Source of the DNA: Reyranella sp. | Lineage (GTDB): Bacteria > Pseudomonadota > Alphaproteobacteria > Reyranellales > Reyranellaceae | Direction: 5' to 3' | Assembly: GCF_004297265.1 (NCBI RefSeq) | Contig: NZ_SCUT01000018.1 | Coordinates: 1 to 64,000, forward strand | DNA length: 64,000 nucleotides | Shown here: positions 58,869-64,000 of the stretch, piece by piece | How the letters are laid out: every line of letters begins with the position of its first letter | Numbering within the stretch: position 1 is the first letter of the stretch | Notes under the pieces: generated by a model | Databases searched by the model: none | What the model saw: the letters and a program-made list of their open reading frames with translations, nothing else | What the model was told of the DNA's origin: nothing | Position numbers and translations under genes: made by a program

Positions 58869-60074
58869 ATGTCGCTGACTCCGGCCACCGACACGTCGCC
58901 GGCGGCGTGGCGCGTCGTCTTCGCCTGTTTCGTGACGGCAGTGTTCGCCTGGGGTTTCGGCTTCTACGCGCACGGCATCTATCTCGTCGAACTGCAACGG
59001 GCCCGCGGCTGGTCGACGGGCTTCATCTCGTCCGTCGTCACCGCGCATTACCTGCTCGGCGCCCTGCTGCTGCCACGCATCGCCGAAGCGATCGCCCGCT
59101 TCGGCCCGCGCACCGTGTTCCTGGCGGGCCTGGCGACCAGCGCCGCGGCCCTGATGCTGCTGCCGTCGGTCACCGAGCCGTGGCAGCTGGTCGTGCTCTA
59201 CATCGCCATGGCGCCGGGCTGGAACGCCACCAGCGTGGCGCCGATCGCCGCCACGGTCGGCCAGTGGTTCGACCGCAAGCGTGGCCTCGCCCTGAACCTC
59301 GCGCTGAGTGGTGCCACCGTGGCCGGCCTCGCCGTCACGCCGGTGCTGCTCGCTTCCATCCCGGCGCTGGGCTTCGCCATGGCCGAGCGGCTGCTGGTTG
59401 CGATCGGTATCGTGCTGGCGGCCGGCACCGTCGTGTTGTTCGTTCGTCGCGGGCCGCTGTCGCCCAAGTTGACGGCGGCGCGGCCGGACCGGCTGGCGCC
59501 ACTGCGGCAGTGGCATTTCTGGAGCATCGCCGCGCCCTTCGCCATCGTGCTGACCTCTCAGGTCGGTTTCCTCACCCATCTCGTGCCGCTGGTGACTTCC
59601 CGCGCGGCCGCCAGCGGGCTGGCGATCGACCCCGCCCTTGCCGTCGGCATCAACGCCGTGACGGCGCTGGCCGGCCGCGTGGTGCTGGGACTGGTCATCG
59701 ACCGGTTCGAGCCCCGCCGCGCCTCGGCGGTCTGCTTCCTGGTGCAGGCCGGCGCCATCGCTGTCCTGCAATTCGTCGAGACACCGCTCGCCGTCTACGG
59801 CGCCTGTGCCGCCTATGGCCTCGCCGTCGGCAACATCATCACCCTGTCGCCGATGATCGTGCAGCGCGAATTCACGCCCGATCGTTTCCCCGCCATCGTC
59901 GCCCTCTCCACGGCGATCATGCAGACCCTCTACGCCTTCGGGCCAGGCCTGCTGGGCGTGCTGCGCGATGCGTCGGGCGGCTACGGCGTGCCGCTGGCCG
60001 TCTGCATGGGCCTCAATCTTACGGCATCGGCATTGATCCTGATGCGCCCTAGGACAGGAACTTCAGCCCGTTGA
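58869..60074 (+). CDS. MFS transporter
   Basis: This 401-aa major facilitator protein has about twelve predicted helices. Helix 1 (about 15-35) has WGFGFYAHGIYLVEL. The second cytoplasmic-loop motif is IAEAIARFGPRTVF, and VGQWFDRKRGLALNLALSGA leads into helix 5. The second half contains RVVLGLVIDRFEPRRAS and a closing helix pair. The type resembles monocarboxylate or OFA-like transporters. It follows the SnoaL gene by 13 nt and may share the ArsR-controlled operon. Its 3' end overlaps the convergent DUF2000 gene by 26 nt. Confidence 0.85.
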   Translation: MSLTPATDTSPAAWRVVFACFVTAVFAWGFGFYAHGIYLVELQRARGWSTGFISSVVTAHYLLGALLLPRIAEAIARFGPRTVFLAGLATSAAALMLLPSVTEPWQLVVLYIAMAPGWNATSVAPIAATVGQWFDRKRGLALNLALSGATVAGLAVTPVLLASIPALGFAMAERLLVAIGIVLAAGTVVLFVRRGPLSPKLTAARPDRLAPLRQWHFWSIAAPFAIVLTSQVGFLTHLVPLVTSRAAASGLAIDPALAVGINAVTALAGRVVLGLVIDRFEPRRASAVCFLVQAGAIAVLQFVETPLAVYGACAAYGLAVGNIITLSPMIVQREFTPDRFPAIVALSTAIMQTLYAFGPGLLGVLRDASGGYGVPLAVCMGLNLTASALILMRPRTGTSAR

Positions 60075-60477
60075 CCACCTTGTCGACGGCCTTGCGCGGC
60101 CCATGCACGCCGATGCCGACGAAGTCCAGCGCATCGACGGGCGCCGCGGCCACGGCGGCGCGATTGTCGGCATCGTTGGTCGTGGTGAACATCGGCTCGA
60201 TGTAGATCGCCGGCACCAGCTCGCGCGACAGCGCCCGCTGATGCGTCCGCCGAAGCTCCTCCAGCGTCGCGCCGTAGACGAACACCGGCTCACGGATCAG
60301 CGCGGTGTAGGCGCGACCGCCGCCGTCGCGATAGGGCTCGCCCATCATATGGGCATGCGTGCCGGCGAGGCCGCCCGCCAGGAAGGCCGCCACGTTGGCC
60401 ACCTGCCAGGCGGCCAGCTCCCTTCGCAGCACAAGGGCTGTCTTGGTTTCGTAGATCATGCTGCCGATATGGGGCAT
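60049..60477 (-). CDS. DUF2000-family protein
   Basis: This 142-aa protein contains TALVLRRELAAWQVANVAAFLAGGLAG (abbreviated; about 12-39), the usual DUF2000 start. Further family segments are YTALIREPVFVYGA and DFVGIGVHGPRKAVDKVVNGLKF (abbreviated). The family is of unknown function with a peptidyl-tRNA hydrolase 2-like fold. A GGGAA site precedes the ATG at 60477; a second Met six residues in lacks one. It is divergent from the AraC gene by 29 nt, a pairing common for this family, and is probably its target. Confidence 0.83.
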   Translation of the reverse strand: MPHIGSMIYETKTALVLRRELAAWQVANVAAFLAGGLAGTHAHMMGEPYRDGGGRAYTALIREPVFVYGATLEELRRTHQRALSRELVPAIYIEPMFTTTNDADNRAAVAAAPVDALDFVGIGVHGPRKAVDKVVNGLKFLS

Positions 60478-60506
60478 GCTGTTCCCACCGTCTTGAACGT
60501 TCGTGC

Positions 60507-61310
60507 ATGATCCTCGACCAGATCCGCCTCGACCGGCCCACGTCCGGCCTGCAGCGCCTCGAAGGGCGCTTCGGCGGCCATGCCTACGACCTGCACCGGC
60601 ATGAGACCTACGGTATCGGCCTCACTCTCTACGGCGTGCAGCAGTTCCACTATCGCGGCAGCCTGCGGGCGAGCCGGGCGCGACAGGTGCTGGTGCTGCA
60701 TCCCGACGAGGCGCATGACGGCCATGCTGGCGAGGGCCGGGCCTTCGCCTATCGCATGCTCTATCTCGATCCCGCGTCGGTCTCCCGGGCCCTCGATGGC
60801 GCGAGCCCGCCCCATGTCGCGGAGGCCGTTGCGCACGATGCGGCGATGGCCCGCGTCATCGAGGAAGCCTTCGTCGACTTCCCGCAGCCGCTCGAGCCGC
60901 TGGCCATCGACGCTGCGATCGGCCGCCTCGCCGACCTGCTGGCACGGCGCGGCGACTGCGGGCCCCATCGGAAACGCGGCAGTGTCGCGCTCCGCGCGGT
61001 GCGGCTGGCCCGCGAGTTCCTGGTGGCCGAGTCGCACCGTATCGTCGGCTCCGACGAGCTGGAGAGGGTGAGCGGGCTCGACCGTTTCACCCTCGCCCGT
61101 CACTTCCGATTGGCCTTCGGCACCTCGCCGCATCGTTTCCAGGTCGGCCAGCGCCTGATGCGCGCGCAGGCCCTGATCGTCGAGGGCATCGCCCTGTCGG
61201 AAGCCGCGGCCGCCACAGGCTTCGCCGACCAGAGCCATCTCACGCGGCATTTCTCCGCCCGCTTCGGCGTCACGCCGGGCCGCTGGGCCGCCCTGTCGCG
61301 GCCAAGCTAG
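60507..61310 (+). CDS. AraC-family transcriptional regulator
   Basis: This 267-aa regulator has an N-terminal cupin-like sensing domain (about 5-150; HRHETYGIGLTLYGVQQFHYRG, abbreviated) and two C-terminal helix-turn-helix motifs. The first is DELERVSGLDRFTLARHFRLAFGTSPHRF (abbreviated; about 185-212) and the second SEAAAATGFADQSHLTRHFSARFGVTPGRW (abbreviated; about 231-260). It likely regulates the divergent DUF2000 gene. The stop codon shares CTAG (61307-61310) with the convergent monooxygenase stop. Confidence 0.9.
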   Translation: MILDQIRLDRPTSGLQRLEGRFGGHAYDLHRHETYGIGLTLYGVQQFHYRGSLRASRARQVLVLHPDEAHDGHAGEGRAFAYRMLYLDPASVSRALDGASPPHVAEAVAHDAAMARVIEEAFVDFPQPLEPLAIDAAIGRLADLLARRGDCGPHRKRGSVALRAVRLAREFLVAESHRIVGSDELERVSGLDRFTLARHFRLAFGTSPHRFQVGQRLMRAQALIVEGIALSEAAAATGFADQSHLTRHFSARFGVTPGRWAALSRPS

Positions 61311-62521
61311 AGCGGATACTGGCCGTCGGTGTCGAGCGATTCGGCCGACAGCCAGCCCCGACGCAGGCCGGCCAACACGCCCGTCAACATCGGCCGTACG
61401 ATCGGCGTCTGGCAGGCCTGGCGAAGCAGGAGGTCGCGCAGGATGGCGAGAGGCACGCTGTCCGACTGGAAGAACGGCGTCAGCAGATGACTGGCGGATC
61501 GGTAGAAGCGGTTCGACGCCCCCCGCCGGCGCGAAAAGAGTTCCATCGCCTGGGCGAGATCGCCCGCCTCGGCGAGGCTGCGGGCCAGGGCATGGGCATC
61601 GAGCAGCCCGAGATTGGCCCCCTGCCCGAGTTGCGGGCTGGTGCCGTGCGCGGCATCGCCCACGAACACGACCGGTCCCTCGCTCGAGCGGGGCAAGGCC
61701 ACGTGCCGGTAGGTCGCGCGCGAGAATTCGCCCCCGCTGACCGCGCGTTCGATGGTCGACGCTGCTTCCGGCCACAGTGCCAGCGCCTCCTGCCGGACGG
61801 CTTCCAGATCAAGCGGCCGCTCGGGTCCAAGATCCCGCGTCCGCAGACTCCAGAACATCGTGACCGCGTCGGGCGCCACCGGAAGAATACCCATCATCGT
61901 CGTCGTGTCGGCGAAGCGCTGGCGAAGCAGCCTGACAGCGCCGGACGCCAGGGGGTCGGGGACGGTCGCACAGATACAGCCCCACGGATAAAGCGGCGCC
62001 CGGGCCCTCGGAAACACGCGCTGCCTCAGCGCCGAATGTGTCCCATCCGCGACGACCAGCAAATCGAACGGGCCGTGCCGGCCGGCCTTCCGGTCGAGCG
62101 CGACGGCGCGGGCACCCTCGCGCTCCACGTCGACGATCTCCACGCCGGGAACCAGGCGGGCGCCCGCCGCGAGAAGGCGGCGACGCAGCAGATCGAACAG
62201 GTCCGAACGGCGGATGCCGAGGCCGAAGGCAGCTGGATGCAGGTCGCAATAGGCCAGATCGATGACCCGGATTCCCCACTGGTTTTCGCCGAGCAGCCCG
62301 TCGATCCGGGCGCCTGCCGACAGGGCGTCCCGCTCCAGGCCAAGCGCCCGCAGGACCGCCAGTCCAGTGGGCTGCAGCAGAAGGCCGGCGCCCACGGGAT
62401 GCGGCTGCTCGAATCGTTCCAGCACGGTAACACGATGTCCGGCATCGGCGAGGAAACTCGCGGCGGCCTGACCGGCAACGCCGCACCCCACGATTCCGAT
62501 CTCAAAAGGCACCAACGCCAT
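61307..62521 (-). CDS. FAD-dependent aromatic-ring monooxygenase-like protein
   Basis: This 404-aa group A flavin monooxygenase has GIVGCGVAGQAAASFLADAG at about residues 9-28, with the ribose-binding Glu in VTVLERF. The DG-like motif LLVVADGTHSALRQRVF is mid-protein, and the GD motif is VVFVGDAAHGTSPQLGQGANLGLLDA (abbreviated; about 283-308). The family hydroxylates phenols, salicylate, kynurenine and similar substrates with NAD(P)H and O2. The start at MALVPFEIG is preferred over a 37-residue extension that would cross the terminator hairpin at 62554-62582. Substrate unknown. Confidence 0.87.
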   Translation of the reverse strand: MALVPFEIGIVGCGVAGQAAASFLADAGHRVTVLERFEQPHPVGAGLLLQPTGLAVLRALGLERDALSAGARIDGLLGENQWGIRVIDLAYCDLHPAAFGLGIRRSDLFDLLRRRLLAAGARLVPGVEIVDVEREGARAVALDRKAGRHGPFDLLVVADGTHSALRQRVFPRARAPLYPWGCICATVPDPLASGAVRLLRQRFADTTTMMGILPVAPDAVTMFWSLRTRDLGPERPLDLEAVRQEALALWPEAASTIERAVSGGEFSRATYRHVALPRSSEGPVVFVGDAAHGTSPQLGQGANLGLLDAHALARSLAEAGDLAQAMELFSRRRGASNRFYRSASHLLTPFFQSDSVPLAILRDLLLRQACQTPIVRPMLTGVLAGLRRGWLSAESLDTDGQYPL

Positions 62522-62553
62522 CCACCATTCTGCCCTTGGAAGCGTATACAACG

Positions 62554-62582
62554 AAAAAGGGTGGCCAACAGGCCACCCTTTT
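62554..62582 (-). terminator. Rho-independent terminator after the SDR gene
   Basis: A perfect 12-bp stem AAAAGGGTGGCC / GGCCACCCTTTT with a 4-nt loop (62555-62582) is followed, read on the minus strand, by a run of five T in all. It lies 22 nt beyond the stop of the SDR gene and upstream of the monooxygenase start, so it ends the MaoC-MaoC-SDR transcript. It is the clearest intrinsic terminator in the window. Confidence 0.85.
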
Positions 62583-62604
62583 AGCCGTTTTTGCCGGTTG
62601 GATG

Positions 62605-63429
62605 TCAGAGGCCGCCGTTCACGACCAGGCACTGGCCGCTGACGTAATCGCTGTCCGGGCTGCAGAACAGGTAGACCGAGCCCGCCGCTTCCTCCGGCAG
62701 GCCGCCGCGGCCCAGCGGGATCATCTGGTTCAAGGCAGCGAGGCGGCCGCCCTGGACGCCGATCTTGACCGTTCGGCCCTGGACTTCGATCTCACCGGAC
62801 TCGCCTTGGGCCAGCGGCTTGGTGAGGCGCGTCTGGATGTAGCCGAAGGCCACGGCGTTCACCGTGACGTCGTAGCGGCCGAACTCCTTGGCCAGCGTCT
62901 TGGTCAGGCCGATAATACCGGCCTTGCCCGCCGAGTAGTTGGACTGGCCGGCATTGCCGTTGACGCCCGAGGTCGAGGAGATGTTCACGACCTTGCGCAC
63001 GATGCGCTTGCCCTCGGCGCGCTCCTTCTCGACGGCATCCTTGAAGTGGAGCTGGAAGGCCCGGAGGATGCGGAACGGCGCGGTCAGATGGACGTCGAGG
63101 ATGGCGTACCACTGCTCGTCGGTCATCTTCTGGATGACCGAGTCCCAAGTGTAGCCGGCATTGTTCACGACGACGTGGCAGCCGCCGAAAGCGTCGACCG
63201 CGGTCTGGACGATGCGGTCGCCGAAATCCGGCTTGGCGACGTCGCCGTTGCACATGACGGCCTTGCCGCCCATCTTCTCGATCTCGGCCACCGTCTCCCT
63301 GGCGGGCGCGTCGTCGATGTCGTTGATCACGACCTTGGCGCCGTCACGCACCAGGCGCAGGGCGATCTCCTTGCCGATGCCGCGTCCCGAACCGGTGACG
63401 ATCGCCACCTTGCCGTCCATCTGACCCAT
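62605..63429 (-). CDS. SDR-family 3-hydroxyacyl-CoA dehydrogenase/reductase-like
   Basis: This 274-aa classical SDR has the cofactor loop TGSGRGIG (about 12-19), an acidic Asp in VVINDID that favours NAD(H), NNAG in VVVNNAGYTW, Ser in NISSTSGVNG and YSAGKAG (catalytic Tyr-Lys). An insertion (FKDAVEKERAEGKRIVRK) lengthens it compared with FabG; this form is common in MaoC-linked acyl-CoA gene sets and resembles the peroxisomal multifunctional enzyme dehydrogenase. It follows the MaoC genes by 22 nt in the same operon and precedes a strong terminator. Confidence 0.87.
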   Translation of the reverse strand: MGQMDGKVAIVTGSGRGIGKEIALRLVRDGAKVVINDIDDAPARETVAEIEKMGGKAVMCNGDVAKPDFGDRIVQTAVDAFGGCHVVVNNAGYTWDSVIQKMTDEQWYAILDVHLTAPFRILRAFQLHFKDAVEKERAEGKRIVRKVVNISSTSGVNGNAGQSNYSAGKAGIIGLTKTLAKEFGRYDVTVNAVAFGYIQTRLTKPLAQGESGEIEVQGRTVKIGVQGGRLAALNQMIPLGRGGLPEEAAGSVYLFCSPDSDYVSGQCLVVNGGL

Positions 63430-63451
63430 GTCTGTCTCCTGATGCGCTACG

Positions 63452-63880
63452 CTAATTCAGCGCGACCGTGGCGGTGCCCTGAAGCGTGTCCTGGCCGTTC
63501 TGGTTGGTGCACTTGACCTCGAGATCGACCAGCGTCTCGCCGTCCTTCTCGCGCTTGCCCGTGACCTTGCCCGACACGGTGATGACGTCGCCCACCCAGG
63601 TGATCGAGGTGAAGCGCGTGCCGAGGGCGCGCACCTGCTTCTGCGGGACCCAGGAGGTGACGAGGCGGCCGAGGAAGGCCATCGACAGCATGCCGTGGGC
63701 GAACACGTCCTTGAAACCGAACTTCTTGGCGAAGTCGATGTCGACATGGATCGGATTGTGGTCGCCGGAGCCGCCGCAGTAGAGGGCGAGCTGGTGGCGG
63801 CTGATCGGCGGCAGCACCAGCGGCTTGAGTTCGTCGCCGACCTTCACGTCGGCAATTTTCGGAGCGGTCGCAGTTGCCAT
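63452..63880 (-). CDS. MaoC-like (R)-specific enoyl-CoA hydratase subunit
   Basis: This 142-aa hot-dog-fold protein carries the hydratase 2 motif with Asp40 and His45 in GGSGDHNPIHVD, the catalytic pair of (R)-hydratases. FAHGMLSMAFLGRLVTSW follows at about 61-78. It adds water to trans-2-enoyl-CoA, or works as a heterodimer with the MaoC_N protein encoded just upstream. The start has GGAGG-like sequence (GGGAGGCACTC) before it. It lies between the partner MaoC gene and the SDR; together they could perform successive hydration and dehydrogenation of an acyl-CoA. Confidence 0.88.
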   Translation of the reverse strand: MATATAPKIADVKVGDELKPLVLPPISRHQLALYCGGSGDHNPIHVDIDFAKKFGFKDVFAHGMLSMAFLGRLVTSWVPQKQVRALGTRFTSITWVGDVITVSGKVTGKREKDGETLVDLEVKCTNQNGQDTLQGTATVALN

Positions 63881-63891
63881 GAGTGCCTCCC

Positions 63892-64000
63892 TTACTTCTT
63901 CGCCGCGTCGGGGTTGCGAACGACGGTGACGCCGCGGCCCTTGGCCAGCAGCTTGCCCGTCTGGTCCTTCATCTCCATCTCCTGGACGACGAACCACAGC
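63892..64000 (-). CDS. MaoC N-terminal-type (FAS1-like) dehydratase domain protein, C-terminal end
   Basis: Only the last 35 codons are inside the window; the gene runs off the right edge. The visible tail LWFVVQEMEMKDQTGKLLAKGRGVTVVRNPD (abbreviated) is a hot-dog-fold last strand pair typical of MaoC_dehydrat_N proteins, which pair with a catalytic MaoC subunit. The stop is 11 nt before the ATG of the MaoC gene, consistent with two subunits of one heteromeric hydratase in an operon with the SDR. Confidence 0.75.
   Translation of the reverse strand, partial: LWFVVQEMEMKDQTGKLLAKGRGVTVVRNPDAAKK

Overview
The window is about 64 kb of dense, high-GC chromosomal DNA. About 66 protein genes lie close together, many with ATGA or TGATG overlaps. 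I see no rRNA, tRNA, CRISPR array, transposase, integrase or phage gene. Gene content suggests a metabolically versatile soil or water alphaproteobacterium: an AapJQMP amino-acid importer, large GltB with GltD, an orphan Bug/TctC binding protein, DUF1194, CbpA/CbpM and many acyl-CoA enzymes. A Rhodospirillales/Reyranella-like host is my guess from this content, not a demonstrated assignment. No gene-free stretch exceeds 300 bases; the largest (30633-30823, 191 nt) is mostly filled by an inverted repeat.

Layout. 1-3517: end of aapJ, then aapQ, aapM and aapP, closed by a hairpin terminator. 3633-3923: Tyr-rich lipoprotein. 8498-3920 (minus strand): compact operon of a pteridine-reductase-like SDR (folM type), folB-like aldolase, two EamA exporters, an FdtA-type sugar isomerase and a DegT aminotransferase. 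8553-11577: FAD oxidoreductase, lipoprotein esterase, nitronate monooxygenase-like protein. 11706-14698: small membrane protein, alpha/beta hydrolase, then MarR-MFS with a 31-bp palindromic operator over the marR start. 14659-21723: VOC protein, orphan LivM-like permease, two crotonases, TetR with SDR and quinone oxidoreductase, threonine aldolase. 21862-26368: 697-aa secreted protein of unknown function and an orphan molybdenum hydroxylase large subunit. 26369-28963: BigR/persulfide dioxygenase/rhodanese/TauE sulfide-detoxification island with tandem operators. 29020-37936: Bug protein, quinone reductase, CbpM-CbpA, acyl-CoA dehydrogenase, DUF1194, LysR, GFA and PNPOx-like proteins, glycosyltransferase. 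37882-44598: AroQ-like protein, gltD, gltB. 44730-49625: two small exported proteins, PutA, VOC protein. 49708-57567: HrpB helicase, DUF2798, amidase, apt, DUF2817 peptidase-like protein, cNMP-patatin. 57618-61310: ArsR-AHSA1-SnoaL group, MFS, DUF2000/AraC pair. 61307-64000: FAD monooxygenase, SDR and two MaoC proteins, the last cut by the window end.

Genes that work together: AapJQMP imports amino acids and GltBD assimilates nitrogen. PutA degrades proline to glutamate. The sulfur island senses reactive sulfur through a two-Cys ArsR repressor and oxidises, transfers and exports the products. The 3' SDR-MaoC-MaoC block looks like an acyl-CoA reductase/hydratase module.

The most unusual non-coding content is a set of five composite palindromic elements. 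Two of them (21732-21852 and 54500-54605) are diverged copies of one element, in opposite orientation, whose hairpin arms change together. I did not find a clearly new multi-gene defence or mobile system. The items most worth follow-up are this palindromic family, the start-codon-embedded MarR operator, the pterin/deoxysugar operon and several orphan subunits.
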